A program made the position numbers and the translations under genes. A stretch of DNA of 64,000 bases from Stutzerimonas sp. S1 (GTDB lineage: Bacteria > Pseudomonadota > Gammaproteobacteria > Pseudomonadales > Pseudomonadaceae). The stretch's first letter is position 1. Each line of letters starts with the position of its first letter. A model generated the notes under the pieces. That model saw only the letters and a list, made by a program, of their open reading frames with translations, was not told where the DNA came from and did not search any database. The stretch is from contig NZ_JAOEIY010000003.1 in NCBI RefSeq assembly GCF_025966695.1, forward strand, positions 248,001-312,000. Reading direction: 5' to 3'. Positions 1 through 9,995 of this stretch are shown one piece after another.

Positions 1-72
1 GAAGTCGAACTGGCGCCCGCGCTGCTGGCTGAGCAGACTCGCGCGAGCTTCGCGCCGATCGGTCGCGGCTGA
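1..72 (+). CDS. C-terminal tail of an unidentified gene (partial)
   Basis: Frame 1 is open from the window edge to a TGA at 70-72, giving 23 residues rich in Ala, Glu and Arg and ending Gly-Arg-Gly. The tail converges on mltF with about 50 bases between the two stop codons. In many gammaproteobacteria tadA sits on this side of mltF, but these few residues do not resemble the TadA C-termini I can recall, so I give no function. It is also possible that the frame is open by chance, because the local GC content is high. Confidence 0.35.
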   Translation, partial: EVELAPALLAEQTRASFAPIGRG

Positions 73-125
73 TTGGAGAACTGGCGTCAATCACGCACGG
101 CCCGCTGAGCGGGCGAGGTGCTGGC

Positions 126-1766
<1,641 letters not shown>

Positions 1767-1872
1767 TTACCGAGGCGGCGCCTTATGCGCTGGCGTGGTC
1801 GACGGGCATAATGCGCGCTGCGCCGATCACCAATCGGCGTTCCCGCCGTTGCCCCCGAGGTTCTGCTTTTCA

Positions 1873-2154
1873 ATGAGCGTCGCCGAGTCCAAACCCTGGT
1901 TCGTCTATCTGGTGCGTGCGGCCAACGGCGCGCTGTATTGCGGCATCAGCGATGATGCCCAGCGTCGCTTCAGCGATCACCAGCGCGGGCGGGGCGCGCG
2001 CTTCTTTCACTCCAGCCCGGCGGTGGCACTGGTGTATGTCGAGGCCTGCGCCAGCAAGGGCGATGCGCTGCGGCGCGAGATCGCCATCAAGCGCCTGACC
2101 AAGAGCGCCAAGGAACGCCTGGTGGCTCAAACGGCGGTGACGTGTTGTGAATGA
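1873..2154 (+). CDS. GIY-YIG nuclease domain protein (YhbQ/UPF0213-like)
   Basis: A 93-residue single-domain member of the GIY-YIG superfamily. The two signature strands appear as Val-Tyr-Leu (residues 11-13) and Tyr-Cys-Gly-Ile (22-25). The conserved Arg lies in Asp-Ala-Gln-Arg-Arg-Phe (28-33), and the C-terminal helix contains Glu-Ile-Ala-Ile-Lys-Arg-Leu. Family members are small stand-alone proteins of mostly unknown role, with YhbQ reported to have nuclease activity. The start is the ATG at 1873, because the long upstream extension of the frame is not family-like. It is monocistronic, divergent from mltF, and followed by an 81-base gap before the GST gene. Confidence 0.85.
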   Translation: MSVAESKPWFVYLVRAANGALYCGISDDAQRRFSDHQRGRGARFFHSSPAVALVYVEACASKGDALRREIAIKRLTKSAKERLVAQTAVTCCE

Positions 2155-2235
2155 CGGTGCAATCAACCGGTAGGCTGGCGTAAGCGGAGCGTCTAAGCTG
2201 ACGATCTTTCCCACCCGACACTGGCGGAGCCTGTC

Positions 2236-3174
2236 ATGCATGAGCTGATCCTGCACCACTATCCCACCTCGCCGTTCGCCGAGAAGGCGCGCCTGTTGCT
2301 GGGCTTCAAACAGCTGTCGTGGCGTTCGGTGCTGATTCCTCCGGTGATGCCCAAGCCCGATCTGACTGCGCTGACCGGTGGCTACCGGCGCACGCCGGTG
2401 CTGCAGATCGGTGCCGACATCTATTGCGACACGGCGCTCATCGCCCGTCGTCTGGAGGTCGAAAAGGTCACGCCCGAGCTATTCCCCGAAGGCCAGGAAT
2501 TCGATGTCGCGGTACTGGCGCAGTGGGCTGATTCGGTGCTGTTTCTCACGGCGGTGAGTCTGGTGTTCCAGCCCGAATCCATGGCGTTGCGTTTTGCCAA
2601 CGTACCCAAGGAATTCGTCGAAGTATTCAGCAAGGACCGTGCGCAGCTATTCAGCAACGGCAGCGTGAGCCGCGTGCCGCTGGAGCAGGCGAAGAGCGAT
2701 TGGCCGACGTATATGGCGCGACTGGAACAGCAGCTGGCACGCAGCGAGGGCGAATTCCTCTTCGGTGCAGCGCCGTCACTGGCCGATTTCGCCGTTGCGC
2801 ACTGCTTGTGGTTCCTGCGTGCGACGCCGGTGACCGCGCCGCTGGTGGACAGCTATCCGGAGGTCCATGCGTGGCTGGGCAAGGTGCTGGGTGTCGGCCA
2901 CGGCTCGTTCAGCGAGCTGTCCGGCGAGCAAGCGCTGCAGATCGCGCGCGATGCGACACCGGCGGCGCTGCCGGACGAAGCGTTTGCCGAGCCGAATGGC
3001 TACCGCCAGGGACAACGGGTGGCGATCTGTGCAGTGGATTACGGCAGCGATCCGGTCGAGGGCGAACTTTTGTTCGCGGGCAGCGAGGAGCTGATTTTGC
3101 GTCGCGAGGATGAGCGCGCCGGAGTCGTTCACGTGCATTTTCCGCGGGTGGGGTACCGCATCGAGGCCCGTTGA
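2236..3174 (+). CDS. Glutathione S-transferase family protein with C-terminal extension
   Basis: Residues 1-80 are a GST N-terminal thioredoxin-fold domain: it opens with a Leu-His-His-Tyr-Pro strand, Ser-Pro-Phe-Ala-Glu-Lys-Ala-Arg leads the first helix, and Thr-Pro-Val-Leu marks the cis-proline turn. Residues about 100-235 are the all-helical GST C-domain. At 312 residues it is about 80 longer than ordinary GSTs. The extra part (about 245-312) is rich in beta-type residues and looks like a separate small domain. The substrate cannot be read from the sequence. It is a single gene that converges on the DUF4344 gene 18 bases downstream. Confidence 0.85.
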   Translation: MHELILHHYPTSPFAEKARLLLGFKQLSWRSVLIPPVMPKPDLTALTGGYRRTPVLQIGADIYCDTALIARRLEVEKVTPELFPEGQEFDVAVLAQWADSVLFLTAVSLVFQPESMALRFANVPKEFVEVFSKDRAQLFSNGSVSRVPLEQAKSDWPTYMARLEQQLARSEGEFLFGAAPSLADFAVAHCLWFLRATPVTAPLVDSYPEVHAWLGKVLGVGHGSFSELSGEQALQIARDATPAALPDEAFAEPNGYRQGQRVAICAVDYGSDPVEGELLFAGSEELILRREDERAGVVHVHFPRVGYRIEAR

Positions 3175-3192
3175 GCCTCGGCGATCGGCCGG

Positions 3193-4041
3193 CTATCCGC
3201 GGTCGGGCTGCGGCGCGCGCCGCTTCGGCCGCTCGCCGGCCAGATCGCGGAAATAGGCAATCCGCTCGTAGCAGAGGGTCAGTTCGCCGCTGATGCGGTT
3301 AAACCAGGCGTCCGGCGCGCCGCAGGTGGTCATGCGCAGCGTTAAGTCGCGCGGCAGATCGAAGGCCTCGCTCGCCTTGCGTGCCACTGCTTCGAGTTCG
3401 CCGCTGGCGCGAATCTTTTCGAGCAGGGCCGTTCCGCCCGCCAGATGGCTTGGCGGGCTGTCGTAGATGACCTCAATTCGATGCCTCGGCGTGCCGGAGT
3501 CTGCACGCTGCAGGCGCTCACGCAGCCATTGCACGGCGTGGGCCACCTGCTGGTATTCCTCCGGGCAGTAGAGCGCGCGCTCCACCGGCAGACCGCTGAC
3601 TTCGAGCACCCAGTCGAGCCGATCCGGGTCACTGCCATACGCCAGGCAGGCGATGTTGTAGAAGCGCTGTGCATCCAGTGCGTGGCTGTCCCAGACCGGA
3701 ATCTCGGTGCCAGTGCGCTCGGATCTGCGCCACTCCAGCCGCCAGTAGTCGGCGACGTCCATCAGCTTGGCGTAGAACGCCGCGTCGTGCTGCTGATCGT
3801 GTAGAAGGAACAGCCCCATGAAGCCGAGCTGGTCGGCGGCGTCTTCTTCCCGACCGAGCACCGGCAATTCGAGTTCGCTGATCAGCAGATGACCCATCTC
3901 GTGCATCAGGGTGAATTCGGCATTGGCCACGGTGAAGCGCAGGGCGTCGGCGGACAGACCGGGGGGCTGTTCCGCGCCTGTGGCCGGTGTGGCCAGGCAG
4001 ACCAGCAGCCATGTCAGCCGGATCAGTGCGCCGGGTCGCAC
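3193..4041 (-). CDS. Secreted DUF4344-family metallopeptidase-like protein
   Basis: A 282-residue protein with a signal peptide (hydrophobic residues about 8-20, Ala-X-Ala type cleavage near 23). A zinc-peptidase motif His-Glu-Met-Gly-His lies at 47-51, and a Glu-Glu-Asp segment 15 residues later (65-67) could supply the third ligand. This is the arrangement of the DUF4344 putative metallopeptidase family; no substrate is known to me. The C-terminal half carries several cysteines that may form periplasmic disulfides. The first 19 bases overlap the 3' end of the PPK2 gene, which is transcribed ahead of it, so the two are probably co-translated. Confidence 0.8.
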   Translation of the reverse strand: MRPGALIRLTWLLVCLATPATGAEQPPGLSADALRFTVANAEFTLMHEMGHLLISELELPVLGREEDAADQLGFMGLFLLHDQQHDAAFYAKLMDVADYWRLEWRRSERTGTEIPVWDSHALDAQRFYNIACLAYGSDPDRLDWVLEVSGLPVERALYCPEEYQQVAHAVQWLRERLQRADSGTPRHRIEVIYDSPPSHLAGGTALLEKIRASGELEAVARKASEAFDLPRDLTLRMTTCGAPDAWFNRISGELTLCYERIAYFRDLAGERPKRRAPQPDRG

Positions 4042-4859
4042 GCGATGCGCTCCACATCTTCATGGCTGAACGGCAGCGGGTGCTGCGGCCAGTCCAGTGC
4101 CAGGTGCTCCAGTTCGCGGGCGAGCAGGCTGGCGATGAGCAGGTCGCGCAACCAGCGGTGATCGGCGGGAATTACATACCACGGCGCCGCCGGCGTATGG
4201 CTGGAGCCGACGACCTCGGCCCAGCGCGCCTGTCGGCTGGCGAAATCACGGTGATCCTCCAGATCGCGGGCGCTCAGCTTCCAGCGTTTGTCGGGTTGTT
4301 CCAGACGCTGGTGCAGGCGGCGCTTCTGCTCGGCGAAGGAAATCTGCAGGTAGCACTTGAGCGGATGAATGCGTCGGGCCGGCAATGCTGCCTCCAGTGC
4401 GCTGATGGCGGCCTGCCGCGGTGCCAGTTCGGCCTCGCTGCACAGGCCGTCACGCAGGTCGCTGACCAGCGCCTCGTAATAGCTGCGGTTGAAGATGCCC
4501 AATGTTCCGGAAATGGGCAGGCGCTGGCGGTAGCGCCAGAGAAAGTCCTGCTCGCGCTCGACGGCATTCGGTGCCTGGAAGCTGCTGGGCGTCAGCGTCA
4601 GTGGGTCGAGCCCGCTCAGCGCGCGGCGGATAACGCCGTTCTTGCCGGCGCAATCGGGGCCCTGCAGAACCAGCAGCAAGGCATCGTACCGATTGGCCCA
4701 GAGCATGGTCAGCCGTTCGCGCAGCCAGCCCTTGAGCGTCTGCAATTGTTCCTGCGCCTGTGCCTTGCCCAGGTCGTACTGACGCGCGGGATCGCCTGCC
4801 AGCGGGGCCGCCGGGTTGCACAGGCAATCATCGAGAACGGCATCGGGCAGGCGCGGCAT
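4023..4859 (-). CDS. Polyphosphate kinase 2 family (polyphosphate:nucleotide phosphotransferase)
   Basis: PPK2-family enzymes transfer phosphate between polyphosphate and nucleotides in the cytoplasm. The 278-residue product has the family Walker A form Gly-Pro-Asp-Cys-Ala-Gly-Lys-Asn-Gly at 67-75. A lid/Walker B region follows, with Phe-Asn-Arg-Ser-Tyr-Tyr-Glu at 123-129, where many PPK2 enzymes have Asp-Arg-Ser. The length fits a single-domain PPK2. Whether it prefers NDP or NMP (class I, II or III) cannot be settled by eye. It lies 18 bases downstream of yejK and overlaps the metallopeptidase gene by 19 bases, suggesting one transcript of three genes. Confidence 0.9.
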   Translation of the reverse strand: MPRLPDAVLDDCLCNPAAPLAGDPARQYDLGKAQAQEQLQTLKGWLRERLTMLWANRYDALLLVLQGPDCAGKNGVIRRALSGLDPLTLTPSSFQAPNAVEREQDFLWRYRQRLPISGTLGIFNRSYYEALVSDLRDGLCSEAELAPRQAAISALEAALPARRIHPLKCYLQISFAEQKRRLHQRLEQPDKRWKLSARDLEDHRDFASRQARWAEVVGSSHTPAAPWYVIPADHRWLRDLLIASLLARELEHLALDWPQHPLPFSHEDVERIACDPAH

Positions 4860-4877
4860 GCGGGGTTCCTTGCGAGG

Positions 4878-5885
4878 TCAATCCTTGCGGCGTTTGAGCT
4901 GGTCTTTCAGCTGGGTTGGCAGCTGGCGGATGATCAGCATGTCGCGCGCCTCGTCGTATTCGATCTTCGAGCCCAGCAGGTGCGACTCGAAGCTGATCGA
5001 CAGACCCTCAGCACGCCCGGTGAAGCGGCGAAACTGATTCAGCGTGCGCTTGTCTGGCGGGATCTCCGGGGAAAGTCCGTAATCCTTGTTGCGAATGTGG
5101 TCGTAGAAGGCCTTCGGGCGTTCCTCGTCGATCACCCCGGAAAGTTCCTCCAGCGTCATCGGCTGGCCCAGCTTGGCCTGGGTGCTGGCGTAGTCGACCA
5201 GCGCGCTGGTTTTCTCGCGGGCCTGCTCTTCGGGTAGATCCTCGCTCTCGACGAAGTCGCTGAAGGCCTTGAGCAGCGTGCGGGTCTCGCTTGGCGCATC
5301 GACGCCTTCCTGGCAGCCGATGAAGTCGCGGAAGTACTCGGAAACCTTCTTGCCGTTCTTGCCTTTGATGAAGGAGATGTACTGCTTGGACTGCTTGTTG
5401 TTCTGCCACTCGGAGATGTTGATGCGCGCGGCCAGGTGCAGCTGACCGAGGTCCAGATGCTTGGCCGGCGCCACGTCCAGCGCGTCGGTGACGGTCACGC
5501 CCTCACTGTGATGCAGCAGGGCGATCGCCAGGTAGTCGGTCATGCCCTGCTGATAGTGGGCGAACAGCACATGACCACCGGTGGAGAGGTTGGATTCCTC
5601 CATCAGCTTCTGCAGGTGTTCGACGGCCTGGCGACTGAACGCGGTGAAATCCTGGCCGCCCTCCAGGTACTGACCCAGCCAGCCGCTGAACGGATAGGCG
5701 CCCGACTCCTCGTGGAAGAAGCCCCAGGCCTTGCCCTGCTTGGCGTTGTAGCTCTCGTTGAGGTCGGCCAGCAGGTTCTCCATCGCCTGCGATACGCCCA
5801 GTTCGGAATCGCGGGCGTGCAGGACGGCAGGGGTGCCGTCGGGTTTCTTGTCGATCAGGTGGACGATGCAATGGCGGATCGGCAT
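4878..5885 (-). CDS. yejK: Nucleoid-associated protein YejK/NdpA
   Basis: A 335-residue protein matching the YejK/NdpA family over its full length, including the N-terminal [10 protein letters not shown] segment and the basic C-terminal end (Leu-Lys-Arg-Arg-Lys-Asp). Family members bind the nucleoid; YejK of E. coli is reported to interact with topoisomerase IV and gyrase. It is the first gene of a probable minus-strand group with the PPK2 and DUF4344 genes. It is divergent from the MFS gene, with 123 bases between the two starts. Confidence 0.92.
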   Translation of the reverse strand: MPIRHCIVHLIDKKPDGTPAVLHARDSELGVSQAMENLLADLNESYNAKQGKAWGFFHEESGAYPFSGWLGQYLEGGQDFTAFSRQAVEHLQKLMEESNLSTGGHVLFAHYQQGMTDYLAIALLHHSEGVTVTDALDVAPAKHLDLGQLHLAARINISEWQNNKQSKQYISFIKGKNGKKVSEYFRDFIGCQEGVDAPSETRTLLKAFSDFVESEDLPEEQAREKTSALVDYASTQAKLGQPMTLEELSGVIDEERPKAFYDHIRNKDYGLSPEIPPDKRTLNQFRRFTGRAEGLSISFESHLLGSKIEYDEARDMLIIRQLPTQLKDQLKRRKD

Positions 5886-6008
5886 GGGGTACTCATTCAG
5901 GATGGGTAAAACAGCTGCAGTGTAACTGAGCGGGACAGTACGTTGAGTAGTTGCGGTGGGCCGGGACTTCCTGAGTAAACTTGTCGTCTTTCCTCAAGGA
6001 CTTCGCTC

Positions 6009-7220
6009 ATGACTACTACGTGGCGCACCTGTGGCTGGATGCTGCTCGGCGGCTCGCTGATCCTCGCCCTGTCGCTTGGCGTCCGACACGGATTCGGCCT
6101 GTTCCTGCCACCCATGAGTGCGGAGTTCGGCTGGGGGCGCGAGGTGTTCGCCTTCGCCATCGCGCTGCAGAACCTGATCTGGGGGCTGGTGCAGCCGGTT
6201 ACCGGCGCCCTGGCCGATCGTTTCGGTGTCGCCCGCGCCGTGCTTCTGGGCGGCATTCTCTATGCGGTAGGCCTGCTGCTGATGGCGGGTGCTGACACGC
6301 CGCTGTCGTTGAGTCTGAGCGCCGGCGTGCTGATCGGCCTGGGCCTGTCCGGTACGTCGTTCTCGGTGATCCTTGGTGCGGTTGGTCGCGCCGTGCCGGC
6401 AGAGAAACGCAGCATGGCGATGGGTATCGCCAGCGCCGCCGGCTCCTTCGGCCAGTTCGTCATGTTGCCTGGGAGCCTCGGGCTGATTGAATGGCTGGGC
6501 TGGTCCTCGGCGCTGCTGGCGTTGGGGCTGCTGATCGCCTTCATCGTGCCGCTGGCCGCGATGATGCGTGGCGAGCGCCAGACGCAGGCGACAGTGGGCG
6601 CGCAGCAGTCGCTCGGCGAAGCGTTGCGCGAGGCTGCCGGGCATTCGGGCTTCCGCCTGCTGGCGCTGGGGTTCTTCGTCTGCGGCTTTCAGGTGGTGTT
6701 CATCGGCGTGCATCTGCCGGCCTATCTGGTCGATCAGCATCTGCCAGCGCAGGTCGGCACCACGGTGCTGGCGTTGGTCGGGTTGTTCAATGTGGTGGGT
6801 ACCTATACCGCTGGCTGGTTGGGCAGCTGCTACTCCAAGCCCAGGCTGCTGGCGGCGCTCTATCTGATTCGTGGCGTGGTGATCAGCGTGTTCCTGCTGG
6901 CCCCGCTGAGTGTTTGGAGCGCCTATGCCTTCGGTATCGCCATGGGCCTGTTGTGGCTGTCCACGGTGCCGCTGACCAATGGCACGGTGGCGACGATGTT
7001 CGGTGTACGCAATCTGTCAATGCTCGGTGGCATCGCCTTCCTGTTCCACCAGCTTGGCTCGTTCTTCGGCGGCTGGCTGGGCGGCTGGCTGTACGACCGC
7101 ACTGGCAGCTACGACCTGGTCTGGCAGATCGCGATCGCGCTTAGTCTGATGGCGGCGGCGCTGAACTGGCCGATTCGCGAACAGCCGGTGGCGCGGCTGC
7201 GCGCGGCGGAGGCGGGTTGA
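6009..7220 (+). CDS. MFS transporter
   Basis: A 403-residue inner-membrane carrier with about 12 hydrophobic segments. The MFS loop 2-3 signature appears as Gly-Ala-Leu-Ala-Asp-Arg-Phe-Gly near residue 67-74. Two related halves are separated by a polar loop around 185-215. It most resembles the branch that includes monocarboxylate and oxalate/formate carriers, but the substrate cannot be named. AAGGA stands 7 bases before the ATG. The stop codon shares one base with the ATG of a 40-codon ORF. Confidence 0.88.
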   Translation: MTTTWRTCGWMLLGGSLILALSLGVRHGFGLFLPPMSAEFGWGREVFAFAIALQNLIWGLVQPVTGALADRFGVARAVLLGGILYAVGLLLMAGADTPLSLSLSAGVLIGLGLSGTSFSVILGAVGRAVPAEKRSMAMGIASAAGSFGQFVMLPGSLGLIEWLGWSSALLALGLLIAFIVPLAAMMRGERQTQATVGAQQSLGEALREAAGHSGFRLLALGFFVCGFQVVFIGVHLPAYLVDQHLPAQVGTTVLALVGLFNVVGTYTAGWLGSCYSKPRLLAALYLIRGVVISVFLLAPLSVWSAYAFGIAMGLLWLSTVPLTNGTVATMFGVRNLSMLGGIAFLFHQLGSFFGGWLGGWLYDRTGSYDLVWQIAIALSLMAAALNWPIREQPVARLRAAEAG

Positions 7221-7342
7221 TGCGGCGGCTGTGCTTCGGCGCCGCGCTGGCCTTGCTGCTCGGCGCGTTGCTGCTGCTCGCCTGGTTCGGCTGGCAGCGT
7301 GGCGGGCTGGCGCTGCTGCAACTTGGCGTAGGGGTTTGCTGA
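7220..7342 (+). CDS. Small hydrophobic peptide, translationally coupled to the MFS gene
   Basis: ATG at 7220 overlaps the MFS stop codon (TGATG). The frame encodes 40 residues: Met-Arg-Arg, then a run of Ala, Leu and Gly from about 6 to 22, Trp-Phe-Gly-Trp, and a second hydrophobic stretch. It would form one or two short membrane segments with a positive N-terminus. I do not recognise a family. The overlap is a typical coupling arrangement, but such a GC-rich frame can be open by chance. Confidence 0.45.
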   Translation: MRRLCFGAALALLLGALLLLAWFGWQRGGLALLQLGVGVC

Positions 7343-7458
7343 GCAGTTCTCGGCCGTTCGGAAAAAATCGCCACGCTTACGGAATCAAATCGCTGTTGCC
7401 GGGCTCCAACAAGCGAAACGGCAGGACTCTGTCGCAGAACCGTAATCAAAGCACTGTA

Positions 7459-7480
7459 AAAAGCTGCTGCAAGCAGTTTT
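7459..7480. terminator. Short symmetric hairpin with T-run, possible terminator
   Basis: AAAAGCTGCT and AGCAGTTTT face each other across a 3-base loop, giving a 5-bp GC-containing core extended by A-T pairs and ending in TTTT on both strands. It would end transcription from the MFS/small-peptide pair. It also lies only 14 bases before the next start codon, so a role in that gene's leader is possible. Confidence 0.35.
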
Positions 7481-7493
7481 ATGGAGCCCCAAC

Positions 7494-7685
7494 ATGACCA
7501 CCCTCACCGAACTCGCCCAGCACATCGCCAAGCTCTATCCGTTGCAGGACAAGCGCGCCGGCAAGCGCTACCGCGTGGTGGGCGAGCTGGCCGGAATGAC
7601 CGAGCTCGAGGAAATCAACGGTGAGCCGCGCTACATCCAGACCCTGGCGCTGAAGAACAAACAGCTCTGGGACATGGTGGTCTGA
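7494..7685 (+). CDS. Small conserved-type protein, function unknown (63 aa)
   Basis: A 63-residue hydrophilic protein with even composition. Its N-terminal helix (Thr-Glu-Leu-Ala-Gln-His-Ile-Ala) is followed by a Lys/Arg-rich turn (Asp-Lys-Arg-Ala-Gly-Lys-Arg-Tyr) and probable beta strands. GGAG lies 8 bases before the ATG. Codon use is like the neighbours, which supports a real gene. I believe similar short proteins occur in other pseudomonads, but cannot name one. It converges on rlmF with 22 bases between the stops. Confidence 0.65.
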   Translation: MTTLTELAQHIAKLYPLQDKRAGKRYRVVGELAGMTELEEINGEPRYIQTLALKNKQLWDMVV

Positions 7686-7707
7686 CGCTGCCGACAGCGC
7701 CGCTGAC

Positions 7708-8706
7708 TCAGGTCTGTGGCCGTAGCCAGTGCAGTGCGCGCCACTGCGCGCGCTGCTCGTCGTCGAGAAAGGTCCATGCCACGAAGCGGCTGCGCTTCTG
7801 CCCCTGCGCCATGTTCACCGTACGTATCTCCCGCGCGCCGAGCCTGCGCAGGCGTGCCTGTAGCGGGGCGACATTGCTGCCCTTCGATACCAGCGTGCTG
7901 AACCAGTAGACCTGGTGACTGACGCCGACGCTTTCCTCGGCCAGTCGCGCGATAAACGCCGCCTCGCCACCTTCGCACCAGAGCTCGGCGGCCTGCCCAC
8001 CGAAATTCAGCACCGGCAGCTTGCGCTTGGGGTCGAGCTTGCCGAGGTTGCGCCATTTGCGTTGGCTGCCGCGGCTAGCTTCGGTCGCGGAGGCGTGAAA
8101 CGGCGGATTGCACAGCGTCAGGTCGAAGCGCTCGCCCTCTAGCAACAGCTCCTGGAAGATATGTCGCCGGTCGTTCTGCTGGCGAAGTTCGATGGCCTTG
8201 CCCAGCCCATTGGCGTCGATGAGGGTGCGCGCACAGTTCAGCGCCACGGGGTCGATATCCGACCCGGTAAAGTGCCAGCCGTATTCCTTGTGTCCGATCA
8301 GCGGGTAGATGCAGTTGGCGCCCGTGCCGATGTCCAGCGCCTTGATCGTTGCACCGCGCGGGATGCTGCCGGCGTTGTCTTCGGCGAGCAGGTCGGCGAG
8401 ACCGTGCAGATAGTCTGCGCGCCCGGGCACCGGCGGGCAGAGGTAGCCCGGCGGGATGTCCCAGTGGATGATGCCGTAGAACTGCGTGAGCAGCGCCCGG
8501 TTGAAGACTTTCACCGCAGCTGGATTGGCGAAGTCGATGCTCTGCTTGCCATACGGATTGATGATCACGAAGTCGGCCAGTTCCGGACAACCGGCGATCA
8601 GTGCCGGGAAGTCGTAACGGCCACTGTGGCGGTTGCGCGGATGGAGTGCCGTGCTCCCGGGCTTGGCGGCAGGTGCAGGGGCTTTGGTCGGTTTGCGGAT
8701 GGACAT
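7708..8706 (-). CDS. rlmF: 23S rRNA (adenine(1618)-N6)-methyltransferase RlmF
   Basis: Methylates N6 of A1618 in 23S rRNA using S-adenosylmethionine. The 332-residue product has the SAM-binding Leu-Asp-Ile-Gly-Thr-Gly-Ala-Asn at 124-131, the following acidic Gly-Ser-Asp-Ile-Asp at 148-152, and the adenine-N6 catalytic motif Asn-Pro-Pro-Phe at 200-203. The N-terminus is Lys/Pro/Ala-rich. I start it at ATG 8706 (Met-Ser-Ile-Arg-Lys); the open frame runs to 8748 with residues not typical of the family. The next upstream gene is an MFS carrier 48 bases away in the same direction. Confidence 0.93.
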   Translation of the reverse strand: MSIRKPTKAPAPAAKPGSTALHPRNRHSGRYDFPALIAGCPELADFVIINPYGKQSIDFANPAAVKVFNRALLTQFYGIIHWDIPPGYLCPPVPGRADYLHGLADLLAEDNAGSIPRGATIKALDIGTGANCIYPLIGHKEYGWHFTGSDIDPVALNCARTLIDANGLGKAIELRQQNDRRHIFQELLLEGERFDLTLCNPPFHASATEASRGSQRKWRNLGKLDPKRKLPVLNFGGQAAELWCEGGEAAFIARLAEESVGVSHQVYWFSTLVSKGSNVAPLQARLRRLGAREIRTVNMAQGQKRSRFVAWTFLDDEQRAQWRALHWLRPQT

Positions 8707-8754
8707 GTATGGAGGCGATGCGTGCGGATCGGGCGCGCATTGTCCCACATGTGC

Positions 8755-9930
8755 TCAGGCGTGGCGCGGCACAGCCAGCATCCACAACAGGCCCCAGAGC
8801 AAGGCGCCGGCACCCAGCCAGAAAGCGCTGTGCAGACTACCGCCCATGCCCATCCAGATGCTGGTCAGCCAGGGGGCGGCCAGCTGGGTCAGGCCGTACA
8901 GCGCGATCAGTGCTGCAGACAGGCGTGGACCCTGGTGCGGATGAAGGGTGCGTGCCAGGCGCTGGGTAAGCAGCACGGTGCCGAGAAAGGTGCCGCCGAC
9001 CAGTACCGCACAGAGCAGGATGCCGCTGGCGCCTGGCAACAGCAGGGCGGCCAGCACGCCGAGCAGCTGCGTGAGGTAGCTCAGGCGCAGAGCGATGTCG
9101 TCCCCCAGGCGCACCCCCAGACGGTTCCACAGCCAGGGTGACGGCAGGGTGGCCAGTGCCACCACCATCCAGCTGCCGCTGACGAGGAAATCGCCGGGCT
9201 CGACCTGCAGGCGGGCAACCATCGGCAGAAAGGTCATCGGCAGGATGTATCCCATGCCGGCACCCGCATAGGAGAGAAACAGCGGCGTGCTGGCACGATC
9301 GAGCAGCCTGCCGCTGGGAGGCGTCGATGACGGATGGGCGGCCTGCTCCGCGGGCATGTCCAGCTGCGACAGTTGTCGCCAGCCCCACCAGGCCAGTGGT
9401 AGCGAGAGCAGCGCCGCCGGCCACCAGCGATCCGCACCCAGCAGCAAGCCATCGCTCAGGCTCACCAGCAGGCTGGACAGGATCAGTCCGACGCAGACAC
9501 CGAGATAGACCAGTCCGCTGGAAGAGGCCCGCTGATGTCGGGCCAGCCATTCGAGGATCAGCGAGGGTGCCTGAACGAACACCAGCCCGTTGCTGATGCC
9601 GTTGGCCAGTCGCAGGGCGGCGAGGGCGTCCGCGGATTCGGCTTGTGTCTGCAGCAGACTGCTCAGCACGTGCAGCGCCAGCGCCCACGGTAGGCTGCGG
9701 CGAATCTGCACGACCCGATACCAGCGCAGGGCAAGCAGCGCGCCAATCAGATAACCCAGGTAGTTCCAACTGGCGATGCTGGCGCCCTGCTGCACGCTGA
9801 GCAGACCGTCCTCGACCAGCCAGGGCAGTAACGGGGTATAGACGAAGCGGCCGAGGCCATGGACGACGAGTAGCAGGGTGGCACCGGCCAGCAGGACCGG
9901 GAACAGGGCAGGGCGTTGGGACATCGGCAT
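8755..9930 (-). CDS. MFS transporter of the YbfB/YjiJ type
   Basis: A 391-residue membrane protein with about 12 hydrophobic segments. The N-terminal Gly-Leu-Gly-Arg-Phe-Val-Tyr-Thr-Pro-Leu-Leu-Pro stretch (about 25-36) is the hallmark of the YbfB/YjiJ (DUF1228) MFS branch. The substrate is unknown. Two ATGs six bases apart (9930 and 9924) both lie within range of an AAGAAG sequence. I keep the first. Confidence 0.85.
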   Translation of the reverse strand: MPMSQRPALFPVLLAGATLLLVVHGLGRFVYTPLLPWLVEDGLLSVQQGASIASWNYLGYLIGALLALRWYRVVQIRRSLPWALALHVLSSLLQTQAESADALAALRLANGISNGLVFVQAPSLILEWLARHQRASSSGLVYLGVCVGLILSSLLVSLSDGLLLGADRWWPAALLSLPLAWWGWRQLSQLDMPAEQAAHPSSTPPSGRLLDRASTPLFLSYAGAGMGYILPMTFLPMVARLQVEPGDFLVSGSWMVVALATLPSPWLWNRLGVRLGDDIALRLSYLTQLLGVLAALLLPGASGILLCAVLVGGTFLGTVLLTQRLARTLHPHQGPRLSAALIALYGLTQLAAPWLTSIWMGMGGSLHSAFWLGAGALLWGLLWMLAVPRHA

Positions 9931-9995
9931 GTTCTTCTTGAATTGTGCTGCGAGCTTAGCGAGCGCCGGTGCGAAGGGCTACGGTCGTAACGCGC

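Noticed and set aside
3987-5237. Plus-strand frame of 416 codons opposite PPK2 and YejK
   Set aside because: It spans parts of three well-supported minus-strand genes and has no recognisable motifs, as expected of a GC-rich antisense frame.
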